Shown piece by piece: positions 42,480 to 51,287 of a stretch of DNA of 64,000 bases. The stretch covers positions 180,644-244,643 of the forward strand of contig NZ_LWLE01000005.1 in NCBI RefSeq assembly GCF_001905125.1, read 5' to 3'. Both the position numbers and the translations under genes were made by a program. The DNA is from Streptomyces sp. TSRI0281 (GTDB taxonomy: Bacteria > Actinomycetota > Actinomycetes > Streptomycetales > Streptomycetaceae). The stretch's first letter is position 1, and each line of letters opens with the position of its first letter. The notes under the pieces were generated by a model. It did not search any database and was not told the origin of the DNA. It saw only the letters and a program-made list of their open reading frames with translations.

Positions 42480-43769
42480 ATGGGCAGGCGCGACGCCCCT
42501 GGACGGGAGGGTGAGTTGACGGACCCCTGGGTGGCTCTGGCAGCCGACGCGGATCCCGGCGAACAGCTCGGTGCGCTGCGTCATGCGCACGAGGTGTTCA
42601 CCTCGGCGGGACGGCTGGAGCGACCGGTACGTTCCGTGGTGGGCGAGTCATGGCGCCGATCGGCCCGCGCCAGGGTCAGCCCGGACGGTGCGGCGCTGGT
42701 GGACCTCGGTGCGGAGGAACTGGGTTCCTACCGGGAGGCCCACCCGCTGGCCCGTGCGATGCCGGTGATCCGCGAGCTGATGAGCGCGTACGCGACCGAC
42801 GGGGAGCATCTGCTCGCGGTCTGCGACGCGCACGGCAGGCTGCTGTGGGTCGAGGGTCATCCGGTGACGCGGCGACGCGCCGGAGTGATGAACTTCGTGG
42901 AGGGCGCCCGCTGGGCGGAGTCCGTGGCGGGCACGAACGCGCCGGGGACGGCGATCGCCGTGGACCGGCCGGTCCAGGTGTTCGGCGCCGAGCACTTCCT
43001 CCGGCCGGTGCAGCAGTGGACGTGCGCCGCGGCCCCGCTGCACGACCCGCGGACCGGGCGGGTGCTGGGAGCCGTGGACATCACCGGCGGGGACCGGCTG
43101 GCGCACCCGCACAGCCTGGCGTTCGTGCAGGCCGTGGCGCGGGCGGCCGAATCCCAGCTGGCGCTCCTGGCACCGCCACCGACCGGTGAGTCCGTGCAGC
43201 TCAGCGCATTGGGGCGGGACGAGGCGATGCTCGTGGCGCAGGGCCGGAAGATCCGGCTCAGCAGGCGCCACAGCGAGATCCTGGTGGCGTTGGCCCGCCG
43301 TCCGGAGGGCCTCGGGGGTGACGAACTGCTGGTCGAGCTGTACGAGGACGAGTCCGTGACCCCGGTGACGCTGCGGGCCGAACTGTCCCGGCTGCGGCGG
43401 CTGCTGGGTCCCGACCTGCTGCGCTCGCGCCCGTACCGGATCGCCGCCCCGGTGGACGCCGACTTCGACACGGTGGCGCGCAGGCTGGGCTCCGGGGCGG
43501 TGGCCGCGGCGATGGGCGCGTACGCGGGCCCGCTGCTGCCGGGGTCGCAGTCCCCCGCCGTGGTACGGCTGCGCGGGCAGCTCGCCGACCAGTTGCGGGC
43601 CGCACTGATCGACCGGGGCGATCCGGGCCTGCTCGCGGACTGGGCGTACAGCCCGTGGGGTGAGGAGGACCTGCCGGTCTGGCGGGCCCTGGCCGGGGCC
43701 GTGCCGAGGGAGCGGCGGGCCGCGCTGCTGGCCAGGGTGCGGGGGCTCGACGCGGAGCAGCGCGGGTGA
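42480..43769 (+). CDS. GAF-domain transcriptional regulator of the aldehyde dehydrogenase
   Basis: 429 residues. The first part matches the sensor half of acetoin-operon activators (AcoR type): [40 protein letters not shown] and [20 protein letters not shown] around a GAF fold. Instead of a sigma-54 ATPase, the C-terminus has a winged-helix-like output region ([40 protein letters not shown]). Actinobacteria often place this type before aldehyde dehydrogenase genes. The start may be ATG 42480 or TTG 42516, the latter behind GGGAGG. The palindrome at 43854 is its likely target. Confidence 0.85.
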   Translation: MGRRDAPGREGELTDPWVALAADADPGEQLGALRHAHEVFTSAGRLERPVRSVVGESWRRSARARVSPDGAALVDLGAEELGSYREAHPLARAMPVIRELMSAYATDGEHLLAVCDAHGRLLWVEGHPVTRRRAGVMNFVEGARWAESVAGTNAPGTAIAVDRPVQVFGAEHFLRPVQQWTCAAAPLHDPRTGRVLGAVDITGGDRLAHPHSLAFVQAVARAAESQLALLAPPPTGESVQLSALGRDEAMLVAQGRKIRLSRRHSEILVALARRPEGLGGDELLVELYEDESVTPVTLRAELSRLRRLLGPDLLRSRPYRIAAPVDADFDTVARRLGSGAVAAAMGAYAGPLLPGSQSPAVVRLRGQLADQLRAALIDRGDPGLLADWAYSPWGEEDLPVWRALAGAVPRERRAALLARVRGLDAEQRG

Positions 43770-43853
43770 CGGCGTGGCGGTCGTGGCCGCCTGCCGTCAC
43801 GACGCCGCCGGGTCCGCGCCGTCGTGTCGACGGGCCCGCCCCACGCCGTGCAA

Positions 43854-43869
43854 CGACGTTGCAACGTCG
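43854..43869. promoter_or_regulatory. 16-bp palindrome before the aldehyde dehydrogenase gene
   Basis: CGACGTTGCAACGTCG is a perfect palindrome 67 bases before the dehydrogenase start and 85 after the regulator stop. A partly overlapping direct repeat, TGCAACG, sits at 43850 and 43860. This is a good operator candidate for the GAF regulator or a LacI-type repressor. Confidence 0.6.
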
Positions 43870-43935
43870 CGTTCCCTAGCCTCGCGCCGAGGGCCGTCCA
43901 ACGGCGGGCGGCACCGCATCCGGGAGGCCACAGAG

Positions 43936-45459
43936 ATGACCCGTTACGCCGCGCCGGGCACCGAGGGCGCCATCGTCTCGTACGAGTCGCGCTACGACCA
44001 CTGGATCGGCGGCGCGTACGTCCCGCCGGTCCGGGGCCAGTACTTCGAGAACCCGAGCCCCGTCAACGGCCGCCCGTTCACCGAGATCGCCCGCGGCACC
44101 GCCGAGGACGTCGAGCTGGCCCTGGACGCGGCGCACGCGGCGGCCCCCGGCTGGGGGGCGACCTCGGCGGGCGACCGCGCCTCGGTCCTGAACCGGATCG
44201 CCGACCGTATGGAGGCGCATCTGGAGGAGCTGGCGGTCGCCGAGAGCTGGGAGAACGGCAAGCCGGTGCGCGAGACGCTGGCCGCCGACATCCCGCTGGC
44301 CATCGACCACTTCCGGTACTTCGCGGGTGCGCTGCGCGCCCAGGAGGGCTCGCTCAGCGAGCTCGACGACGACACCGTGGCGTACCACTTCCATGAGCCG
44401 CTGGGGGTGGTCGCGCAGATCATTCCGTGGAACTTCCCGATCCTGATGGCCACCTGGAAACTGGCCCCGGCGCTCGCCGCGGGCAACGCGGTGGTCCTCA
44501 AGCCGGCCGAACAGACCCCGGCCTCCATCCACTTCTGGCTCACGCTGGTGTCGGACCTGCTGCCGCCGGGGGTCGTCAACATCGTCAACGGCTTCGGTGC
44601 GGAGGCGGGCAAGCCCCTCGCGTCGAGTCCTCGTGTCGCGAAGATCGCCTTCACGGGCGAGACGACGACGGGGCGGCTGATCATGCAGTACGCCTCCGAG
44701 AACATCAAGCCGGTGACGCTGGAGCTGGGCGGCAAGTCGCCGAACATCTTCTTCGACGACGTGTCCTCGTCGAACGACGACTTCCTGGACAAGGCCCTCG
44801 AAGGCTTCACCATGTTCGCCCTCAACCAGGGCGAGGTGTGCACCTGCCCCTCACGTGCGCTGATCCAGCGCGGGCACTACAACGAGTTCCTGGAGGCGGG
44901 CATCGCCCGCACCGAACAGATCGTGCCGGGGCACCCCCTGGACACCGACACGATGATCGGCGCCCAGGCGTCCAACGACCAGTTGGAGAAGATCCTTTCG
45001 TACCTGGACATCGGACAGCAGGAGGGCGCGAAGATCCTGACCGGCGGCCGGCGTATCGAGCACGGAGGCGAGTTGGAGGGCGGCTACTACGTCCAGCCGA
45101 CGATCTTCGAGGGGGACAACCGGATGCGCGTCTTCCAGGAGGAGATCTTCGGCCCGGTGGTCGCGGTGACATCCTTCACCGATTTCGACGACGCCATCGC
45201 CACGGCCAACGACACGCTGTACGGCCTCGGCGCCGGCGTCTGGACCCGGGACGTCAACACCGCCTACCGGGCGGGCCGCGCGATCAAGGCGGGCCGGGTA
45301 TGGACGAACTGCTACCACGCGTATCCGGCACACGCCGCGTTCGGCGGGTACAAGCAGTCGGGCATCGGCAGGGAGAACCACAAGATGATGCTGGAGCACT
45401 ATCAGCAGACGAAGAATCTTCTGGTGTCGTACTCGCCGAAGAAGCTGGGCTTCTTCTAG
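43936..45459 (+). CDS. NAD-dependent aldehyde dehydrogenase (acetaldehyde/AcoD-ExaC type)
   Basis: 507 residues, full length. [20 protein letters not shown] binds [19 protein letters not shown] has the catalytic Glu, and [18 protein letters not shown] has the nucleophilic Cys in the context typical of acetaldehyde dehydrogenases (AcoD/ExaC). It oxidises aldehydes to acids in the cytoplasm. GGGAGG precedes the ATG by 8 bases. The upstream GAF regulator and the intergenic palindrome suggest induction by an alcohol or aldehyde. A hairpin follows directly. Confidence 0.93.
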   Translation: MTRYAAPGTEGAIVSYESRYDHWIGGAYVPPVRGQYFENPSPVNGRPFTEIARGTAEDVELALDAAHAAAPGWGATSAGDRASVLNRIADRMEAHLEELAVAESWENGKPVRETLAADIPLAIDHFRYFAGALRAQEGSLSELDDDTVAYHFHEPLGVVAQIIPWNFPILMATWKLAPALAAGNAVVLKPAEQTPASIHFWLTLVSDLLPPGVVNIVNGFGAEAGKPLASSPRVAKIAFTGETTTGRLIMQYASENIKPVTLELGGKSPNIFFDDVSSSNDDFLDKALEGFTMFALNQGEVCTCPSRALIQRGHYNEFLEAGIARTEQIVPGHPLDTDTMIGAQASNDQLEKILSYLDIGQQEGAKILTGGRRIEHGGELEGGYYVQPTIFEGDNRMRVFQEEIFGPVVAVTSFTDFDDAIATANDTLYGLGAGVWTRDVNTAYRAGRAIKAGRVWTNCYHAYPAHAAFGGYKQSGIGRENHKMMLEHYQQTKNLLVSYSPKKLGFF

Positions 45460-45471
45460 AGGCATGAGAAA

Positions 45472-45507
45472 AGGTGCCTGACCTGGGCTTACATCGGTCA
45501 GGCACCT
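45472..45507. terminator. 12-bp hairpin at the edge of the accessory region
   Basis: AGGTGCCTGACC at 45472-45483 pairs perfectly with GGTCAGGCACCT at 45496-45507, loop 12 bases, starting 13 bases after the aldehyde dehydrogenase stop. It separates the intact genes from the decayed integrase on the other strand and could serve both. Confidence 0.75.
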
Positions 45508-45618
45508 GTCGCTCGATGCGGAAACAACCAGGAGTGATTCACGTGGAAACTCCCACTACCTCCCACAGCTGTCCCGCTGCCGACCAGGTGTTCCGGTCTA
45601 TTCCCGGTCCACGACGGC

Positions 45619-45935
45619 TCACCTGAGCGGAGCTTCGCCTCGACTGACGCGGTCCCACTCCTTCATCGACTGTTCGATGAGGCGGTTGGCGTGCTCCTGG
45701 AGGCCGTCGAGAACTTGGCGTAGAAACGGAACAGCACCTCGATGCTCCGGCCCGCTCGACGAGCACACTCCGCGGGACCCACACCCGAGTAAAGCCAGCA
45801 GGAGATTCCAGCGTGTCGCAGGTCATAGGACCGATTGGCCAGGCCGGAGGCCAGTTCACCCCGGGTGAATACGTGCTTCCGGGCTCGCGACCACATCACG
45901 CCGTACGCAGCAGCCGCCAGGGCAGCCAGGTCACG
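45619..45935 (-). pseudogene. Tyrosine recombinase (integrase), decayed C-terminal fragment
   Basis: On the minus strand SYDLRHAGISCWLYSGVGPA and ARRAGRSIEVLFRFYAK are the C-terminal catalytic motifs of actinomycete phage/ICE integrases: the H-x-x-R box (LRHAG), a mutated AGHS (here AGRS) and the nucleophile Tyr. Right after RFYAK one base is missing (AAGTT for AAGGTT, about 45,722); the next frame continues with VLDGLQEHANRLIEQSMKEW and ends at 45621-45619. Upstream a stop at 45938-45936 cuts it off, so the N-terminal two thirds are gone. This is the scar of an integrated element; no att site or tRNA was found beside it. Confidence 0.8.
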
Positions 45936-46149
45936 TCACCAGCGTTCCCAGAGCGCGCCCTCTCAAGGGCTGAGAGCGCGGAGAAGGGGCTCCGAAGGGA
46001 GCGGCAACATAGCGCGGGAACGCCGGTTAGCCAAACCGGCGATCCCGCGCATCATTGGTGTTCCACCGCCACGACCTGACCGCACGTCAAAGGCACCGCC
46101 CGGGCGGCCACAGCCCTCACTCGAAAATACGCATGGCCAAGGTCTGCGT

Positions 46150-46430
46150 TCACGCTGCCGCGTAGCTCGCGCGGAACAGCTCCTGGGCACGCTCCACGTC
46201 CCTCTGAGTACGAAGCTGCACCTCCAGGTCGCCCGTCCCGCGGTGTCCGAGCCCCGTCACGTCCCTGGTGAAGCCGGGGACGAGGTCGAACCGCGCCGGA
46301 TTCACCTTCGGGTAGACGAGGACCTTGCTCCGCTGAGGCGTGCAGACGCAGGCGAAGTCCCGCAGCCGCCGATAGGCCGATAGTGCTTGCGCTGAACGCG
46401 GTTCACACCGTCCCCTGACTTAGCTAGTGC
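46150..46430 (-). pseudogene. DUF5655-like protein, decayed C-terminal fragment
   Basis: The minus strand reads YRRLRDFACVCTPQRSKVLV, then YPKVNPARFDLVPGFTRDVT, GLGHRGTGDLEVQLRTQRDV and ERAQELFRASYAAA before the stop at 46152-46150. This matches the C-terminus of the family annotated as DUF5655 or predicted transport proteins, usually ending in GHFGTGDLEV and a helix. Upstream, coding moves to the next frame (NRVQRKHY at about 46,400), so a frameshift or small insertion has broken it, and nothing of the rest remains. Confidence 0.65.
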
Positions 46431-46506
46431 TCCCGCCGCAAAGCAGCGGGGTGATCACGTGCTCGCCGCCGTGGCGGCCTGTTCGTCGTGTTCACGCAGC
46501 ATCCGC

Positions 46507-46632
46507 ATGACGGTGGCGGGTGAGGCCACTGGCAGCGGGTTCGGCGAGTTGACGGAGGGCAAACGAGTGAGCTTCACCATCCTGCGGGATGACAAGGGCC
46601 TGAAGGCCCGCGAGATGGCCCGCAGCGCCTGA
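46507..46632 (+). pseudogene. Cold-shock-like protein, C-terminal fragment
   Basis: A short open frame reads TVAGEATGSGFGELTEGKRV then SFTILRDDKGLKAREMARSA before the TGA at 46630-46632. The end resembles the last strands of CspA-like cold-shock proteins (GF..L.EG..V.F.....KG..A). The RNA-binding RNP1/RNP2 strands that should come first are absent, so it is a fragment. The match is short and only moderately secure. Confidence 0.4.
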
Positions 46633-46658
46633 GCATCCCGGCCGCCCTCGGATCACGC

Positions 46659-47729
46659 CTACTTGCCCCTTGCGGCACACTTCCCAGGGCCTTCAGCACT
46701 TGATGCCGGCGCTTCGCGCGGGTGCACGGTGAGTGAGGTGCGGCCGTCGCGCCAGGCGGTGAGAAGGTGGTCGCCAAGGCGGGTCTCAGTCCATGCGGTG
46801 GCATCAATACCGAAGGCGATGTCCTCGTCGAGGGAGGGTTCGGTTTCGAGGAGGCCGCCGATGACGTCACGGCGGACGATCTGTTCGTGGACCGCGTCGG
46901 CTTCGACGTGCTCGGCGTAGAAGTGGACGGCCGCAGGACCCGCGCCGGCGCGCTGCAGGCCGTTAACGAGACGCCGTGAGCCGGGCGAGGAGGTGATCTC
47001 CACCGCGGCAAAGTGACCCACCAGTGCTCCGCGCAGCGACCGGTGCAGTCCAAACAGGGACATGAGATTGACGACGGTCAGCGTCTCGGCGGCGGCTGCG
47101 TCGACGTATCTCCCGTACGCGGATTCCAGGCCCAGGTCCGTCATCAGATCGGCGAAGAGACGGGCGTGGATGCGTTCGGCCCGTCCGGCGCCGAACTCGT
47201 CGTACTCCACGGCGGCCATCGCAGCCTTCGCCCGGCCCGTCAGTCGCGGAATGACCCAAACATGCGGATCGGCCTCTTTCAGGTGGTAGAGAGAGCGGTG
47301 GGCCGCGTACTCGCGGAAATGCCACAACTCCCCTTGGTTCTCGAGGAAATGAGAGGGGCTGTCGGCGCCAGGGTCGATGGGTTCGACGAGAATCCCCGCA
47401 AGAGCCTCTTCGGAACTCCTCGGCGGGCCAATGTCGGCACGGAGCGCGGCCAGAAACCGACACTCCATCTCCGCACGCAGCCTCAGCAGTCCAGGTTCCC
47501 ACTCCCACGCGGCGTCGACGCCGACGAGACCCCGGTAGTGCAGTTCGTAGCAAAGGTAGAGAGCCAGTTGTAGATCGTCCCCGTACGGGTCCGCCACCTC
47601 TGCCGCCGCCCTCACCTCCTCCGGCAGCGCCGTCCCCGCGGGCCGCGTCAGCGTCTCCAAGACGGTGCGGGAGAGTTCGCCCCTGCTCTGCGGTAGCACG
47701 GGGACGGCGGTCTGGGCAGCGGCGGTCAT
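46659..47729 (-). CDS. Iron-containing redox enzyme (heme-oxygenase-like di-iron fold)
   Basis: 356 residues. ALYLCYELHYRGLVGVDAAW, ENQGELWHFREYAAHRSLYH and VHFYAEHVEADAVHEQIVRR supply the Glu/His residues expected for the heme-oxygenase-like di-iron oxidase (HDO) fold. Known HDO enzymes break C-C or N bonds in fatty acids and amino acids, and this branch is mostly untested. AGAGG precedes the ATG at 47729, which overlaps the stop of the CDGSH gene (ATGA). The two therefore form a tight operon, with the iron-sulfur protein a likely electron donor; that role is inferred. Confidence 0.85.
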   Translation of the reverse strand: MTAAAQTAVPVLPQSRGELSRTVLETLTRPAGTALPEEVRAAAEVADPYGDDLQLALYLCYELHYRGLVGVDAAWEWEPGLLRLRAEMECRFLAALRADIGPPRSSEEALAGILVEPIDPGADSPSHFLENQGELWHFREYAAHRSLYHLKEADPHVWVIPRLTGRAKAAMAAVEYDEFGAGRAERIHARLFADLMTDLGLESAYGRYVDAAAAETLTVVNLMSLFGLHRSLRGALVGHFAAVEITSSPGSRRLVNGLQRAGAGPAAVHFYAEHVEADAVHEQIVRRDVIGGLLETEPSLDEDIAFGIDATAWTETRLGDHLLTAWRDGRTSLTVHPREAPASSAEGPGKCAARGK

Positions 47730-47968
47730 GTGGTGGGCCTCTTCTGTCGGCGGCGGTGGCTGGTGTCGCACCAGGGAAAAGTGCGACTGCGTCGGCAGAC
47801 GCAGAGCGCGACGGCGAACCGGTCCGACACCACGCTGCTCCCGTCGTCGAGAACGACCTCGACTGGACCTTCGACGAGCACCGGCCCGTCCTTCGTGGTG
47901 GCCCTGATACGGCGCGGCTGCCCGGCGCGCGTATACGCAACCGGTTGTTCAGCGGGTCCGTTCGGCAC
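47726..47968 (-). CDS. CDGSH iron-sulfur domain protein
   Basis: 80 residues. The cluster motif is at the C-terminus: CVCRRSRTFPWCDTSH, matching C-x-C-x2-(S/T)-x3-P-x-C-D-x2-H of CDGSH (mitoNEET-type) 2Fe-2S proteins. Upstream are two beta strands (IRATTKDGPVLVEGPVEVVL). These proteins carry electrons or clusters. The GTG at 47968 has AAGGA about 11 bases before it, and it overlaps the remnant of a methyltransferase gene by 20 bases. The stop overlaps the di-iron enzyme start. Confidence 0.85.
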   Translation of the reverse strand: MPNGPAEQPVAYTRAGQPRRIRATTKDGPVLVEGPVEVVLDDGSSVVSDRFAVALCVCRRSRTFPWCDTSHRRRQKRPTT

Positions 47969-48530
47969 GGATAATCGCTTCCTTCCTCTCTTCGTCAACA
48001 CAGATGCACCCCGGCTCCCGCAGCCACACCGGACGGGAATGCAGCACGGCCGAAGGGGATGCGACGCCGGTCGATCGCGTCCGGCACTGAGGCCCGGCCA
48101 TCCCAGCGCGGTCAGGGTCGGGGGCGCCGCAGAGGGTGGAGTGCACGAGCAGCGGTACACCGCTGGCCCGCAGCGCTGTATGTGCTGCCGCTTATCTCGT
48201 CCCGCAGAGCCCGTCGGAGCCCGCCCCCAGGCCACCGCCGCACCATGGGGCGCGCAGCGGCCTCGGGGCCAGGGAAAGAGGGCGGGTTGCTGACGATGAG
48301 GTCGATCCGGCGTCCGCCGACCGGGGCGAAGAGGCCGCCGTGGAGGACCTCGATGGGCAGCCGGGGGTGAACACCGGCCCGCGAGTTGGTATCGCCGGCG
48401 AGGGCCCATTGCCGGTGCACGTCCAGGACGATGGCGCCCGCCTCCAGGCCCGCTCCAGAACCTTCGCCAGCGGCAAGGGTGACCACCTGCGAGTCGCGCA
48501 TCGCCCCACGGGCCAACACTTGGCCGCTTC
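47949..48530 (-). pseudogene. HemK/PrmC-type methyltransferase, decayed first gene of the CDGSH operon
   Basis: Pieces in different frames line up with HemK2-like protein methyltransferases: VLHGGLFAPVGGRRIDLIVS then NPPSFPG (the catalytic NPP motif) in one frame, SGVPLLVHSTLCGAPDPD and VLHSRPVWLREPGCICVDEE then RKEAIIRAERTR in another, with a TAA between (RTR of GLCGTR followed by stop, near 48,195). The end overlaps the CDGSH start as in an intact operon. The SAM-binding region before it is barely readable. The 240 bases between this and the next gene hold nothing recognisable. Confidence 0.75.
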
Positions 48531-48768
48531 CGGGGGCATTTCGTGCCTTCTGACCGCACATGTGCACCTCACCGTCTACGCCCTACGCCTGCCGCCGGGT
48601 GCACCCGGCGCGGGGCCGGTCGGTGCGGCGAGGGGCGCTCCACAGGCGGGCCTCTAACGGCACACCCAGCCAATGCATCACGTGCCGCCTGCCCGGCGGA
48701 GCGGCCTTCACACGGCCCGTCCGCGCCGGGCTCGCGATCCCCTCGCCGCAAGGAGGGATTCCTTCCGG

Positions 48769-48924
48769 CTACCAGTAGTGCCGTCGGCCTCCCACTGCGT
48801 GCCCCAAGGCGCCCAGGGCCCACAGCACCACGCCGATCCCCACCAGGACGATCCCGATCGTCCACAGCACGCCGATGCCGGCCACCAGGCCGACGATGAG
48901 GAGAATGAGTCCGAGGATGATCAT
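48769..48924 (-). CDS. Tiny two-helix membrane protein (DUF6131-like)
   Basis: 51 residues: IILGLILLIVGLVAGIGVLW and IGIVLVGIGVVLWALGALGH are two membrane helices joined by a short turn, with the tail AVGGRRHYW. This matches a small Streptomyces family I recall as DUF6131. GGAGG with good spacing precedes the ATG. In its leader GGAAAAC (48937-48943) and GTTTTCC (48968-48974) form a spaced inverted repeat. Function unknown; the family is often found among stress genes. Confidence 0.8.
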   Translation of the reverse strand: MIILGLILLIVGLVAGIGVLWTIGIVLVGIGVVLWALGALGHAVGGRRHYW

Positions 48925-49104
48925 GGCGCCTCCGATGGAAAACAATCCTAGGTTCCAGGGTTGCCCGGTTTTCCAGGCCGCACAACAGGAGCCGGGCACT
49001 CCGCCCGGGGCCGCCCCCAGCGATTCGACTCCCGGGCCCCCGGGCCGTGTCAGCTTGGGCAGCCTGGGTACGCGCTGCTCCATCACCGTCCCACCGTCAC
49101 AGGG

Positions 49105-49283
49105 AGTGAACGTGTCCATATCGAGGAGTCCGTCGAGGTCGCCGTACCCATGCGTACACCTACGACCAGTGGACCTGATTCGAGGACTTCCCCCAGTTCA
49201 TGGACGCGGTGGAGCGCATCGAGCAGCGCACCCCGCGCCTCACCCTCGGGGTCACCAAGGTCGACGGGGTGAGCCGTGAACCA
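49105..49283 (+). pseudogene. SRPBCC/cyclase-like protein, decayed N-terminal fragment
   Basis: The plus strand reads RVHIEESVEVAVPM in one frame, then after a two-base slip YDQWT, a TGA where the family has a residue, and FEDFPQFMDAVERIEQRTPR and LTLGVTKVDGVSRE. This is the N-terminal half of a polyketide-cyclase/START-like stress protein. After VSRE it runs into a CCAGCA triplet-type repeat (49281-49298) and the alcohol dehydrogenase gene. The C-terminal half is missing. Confidence 0.75.
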
Positions 49284-49388
49284 GCACCAGCACCAGCACC
49301 CACCATTTCACCTTTGTCCGCATTTGCTCGGATAATGATGCAGGGGAGCTCGGGGCCGGGGCCAGGGGGATCCGACATGGGAGGCACT

Positions 49389-50573
49389 ATGAGGGCTCTG
49401 ACCTGGCACGGCAGGCGTGACGTACGGGTCGACACGGTCCCGGATCCGAAGATTCAGGATCCGACCGACATCATCGTGAGGATCACCTCGTCCGGGATCT
49501 GCGGTTCGGACCTCCATCTGTACAAGGTTTTCGGCCCCTATCTGGACGCAGGGGACATCCTCGGTCATGAGCCCATGGGTATCGTGGAGGATCGCGGCCC
49601 CAACGTCACAGCTCTGTCGGCCGGCGACCGGGTGGTGATCCCGTTCAATGTCTCCTGCGGGACATGCTGGATGTGCGGGCAGGGCCTGCACTCCCAGTGC
49701 GAGACCACCCAGGTCACCGACCGCGGCACAGGCGCTTCGCTCTTCGGATTCTCCAAGCTCTACGGCCAGGTGCCCGGCGGGCAGGCGGAGTTCCTGCGCG
49801 TCCCCTTCGGCAACACCCTCCCCGTCAAGGTCCCCCACGGACCGCCGGACGACCGGTTCGTCTACCTCTCCGACGTCCTGCCCACCGCCTGGCAGTCTGT
49901 GCAGTACGCCAGTATCCCGCCCGGCGGCAGCGTCACCGTCATCGGCCTCGGCCCGATCGGTGACATGGCCACCCGGATCGCCCTTCACCAGGGGGCGGGG
50001 CTGGTCATCGGCGTCGATCTCGTACCCGAACGGCTCGCAAGGGCCCGCGCGAACGGCGTCCACACCCTGGACCTCAATGAGCACGGCAAAAGCGTCGCCG
50101 AGGAGATCCGCCGGCTCACCAAGGGGCGCGGCACCGACTCTGTTGTCGAAGCGGTGGGTATGGAGGCACACGGTGCGCCGGTCACCAAGGCGGTCCAGCG
50201 GTTCGCCGGGCTGCTCCCAGACTCGCTCGGCGAGAAGCTGATGGACCGCGCCGGGGTGGACAACATGGTGGCGTTCAATCTGGCGGTCGACGCGGTCCGC
50301 CGAGGCGGCACCATCTCTGTCATCGGCGTCTACGGCGGCGCCATCGACCCCGTCCCCATGCTCACCCTCTTCGACAAGCAGATCCAGCTGCGCATGGGCC
50401 AGGCCAACGTCAAACACTGGGTCGACGACCTCCTCCCGCTCCTGGACGACACCGATCCGCTGGGCGTGGACGGCTTCGCCACCCACCGGCTCCCTCTCGA
50501 AGAGGGGCCCCAGGCGTACAAGACGTTCCAAGAGAAGCGAGACGGCATGGTCAAGACCCTCCTCACGCCTTGA
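49389..50573 (+). CDS. Zinc-dependent alcohol dehydrogenase (formaldehyde-dehydrogenase-like)
   Basis: 394 residues. Catalytic zinc ligands appear in GICGSDLHLY and LGHEPMGIVE; the four structural-zinc cysteines are in CGTCWMCGQGLHSQC. The NAD domain has VTVIGLGPIGDMATRIALHQ. Overall length and the start RALTWHGRRDVRVDTVPDP match the glutathione-independent formaldehyde dehydrogenase/threonine dehydrogenase-like group. The start may be ATG 49389 or ATG 49377 (four codons earlier, behind AGGGGGA). The flavodoxin-like gene follows after 55 bases, so an oxidoreductase operon of three genes is likely. Confidence 0.9.
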   Translation: MRALTWHGRRDVRVDTVPDPKIQDPTDIIVRITSSGICGSDLHLYKVFGPYLDAGDILGHEPMGIVEDRGPNVTALSAGDRVVIPFNVSCGTCWMCGQGLHSQCETTQVTDRGTGASLFGFSKLYGQVPGGQAEFLRVPFGNTLPVKVPHGPPDDRFVYLSDVLPTAWQSVQYASIPPGGSVTVIGLGPIGDMATRIALHQGAGLVIGVDLVPERLARARANGVHTLDLNEHGKSVAEEIRRLTKGRGTDSVVEAVGMEAHGAPVTKAVQRFAGLLPDSLGEKLMDRAGVDNMVAFNLAVDAVRRGGTISVIGVYGGAIDPVPMLTLFDKQIQLRMGQANVKHWVDDLLPLLDDTDPLGVDGFATHRLPLEEGPQAYKTFQEKRDGMVKTLLTP

Positions 50574-50628
50574 CACATCACCTACGCATACGGCCCTCCC
50601 GGGCCGACTCACAACGTTCGGAGGCTTC

Positions 50629-51231
50629 ATGACCCGCGTTCTGGCGCTCGTCTGCACGCTCACCCCGTCCCCCGACCGCTCCAGCAGCCATCACCTCGCC
50701 GAGCAGGTGATGTCCGAACTCGCCGCCCTCGGGGTCCAGGGCGAGACCATCCGGGTGGCCGACCACCACGTAGGTTCGGGCATCGCCCGGGACATGGGCG
50801 GCGAAGACGCGTGGCCGGGGCTGTGGGAGAAGGTCATGGCCGCCGACATCGTTCTCCTCGCCACCCCGATCTGGCTCGGCCACCCCTCCAGCCTCTGCCA
50901 GCGCGTCCTGGAACGGCTCAACGCCGACATCTCCGAGACCGACGTCCAGGGACGGCAGCTGTTCTCCGGCAAGGTCGGCGCGGTCGCCGTCGTCGGCAAC
51001 GAGGACGGCGCCCACAAGGTGAGCGCCGACCTCTTCCAGGGCCTCAACGACCTCGGCTTCTCCCTCGCCCCGGGCGCGGTCACCTACTGGGTCGGCGAAG
51101 CCCAGCATGGCACCGACTACCAGGACCTCGATGAGACCCCAGAGGCCGTCGCGGCCACCACCAAAGCCCTCGCAGCCAACGCCGTCCACTTGGCGAATCT
51201 GCTTCAGGGCGCGCCATACCCGCCCGCCTGA
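50629..51231 (+). CDS. Flavodoxin-fold NAD(P)H-dependent oxidoreductase
   Basis: 200 residues with a flavodoxin-like fold: VLALVCTLTPSPDRSSSHHL (FMN phosphate loop), AADIVLLATPIWLGHPSSLC (isoalloxazine loop) and VGAVAVVGNEDGAHKVSADL. It resembles NADPH-dependent FMN reductases and WrbA-like quinone reductases. An oxidative-stress role is plausible. It sits in the middle of a same-strand row with the alcohol dehydrogenase (55 bases before) and a short-chain dehydrogenase (56 bases after). Confidence 0.82.
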   Translation: MTRVLALVCTLTPSPDRSSSHHLAEQVMSELAALGVQGETIRVADHHVGSGIARDMGGEDAWPGLWEKVMAADIVLLATPIWLGHPSSLCQRVLERLNADISETDVQGRQLFSGKVGAVAVVGNEDGAHKVSADLFQGLNDLGFSLAPGAVTYWVGEAQHGTDYQDLDETPEAVAATTKALAANAVHLANLLQGAPYPPA

Positions 51232-51287
51232 GCACGAGACACCGCAGCCGAGACCGTCGCGCAGCACATCGAAGAGAGGCGCCCCCG

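Noticed and set aside
45472..45507. Hairpin considered as a tRNA or integrase attachment site
   Set aside because: No tRNA cloverleaf, anticodon arm or CCA end is visible; it folds as a plain stem and fits a terminator.
49276..49305. CCAGCA repeat considered as a CRISPR-like or regulatory array
   Set aside because: Only three 6-base units without spacers; it is a simple microsatellite at a pseudogene junction.
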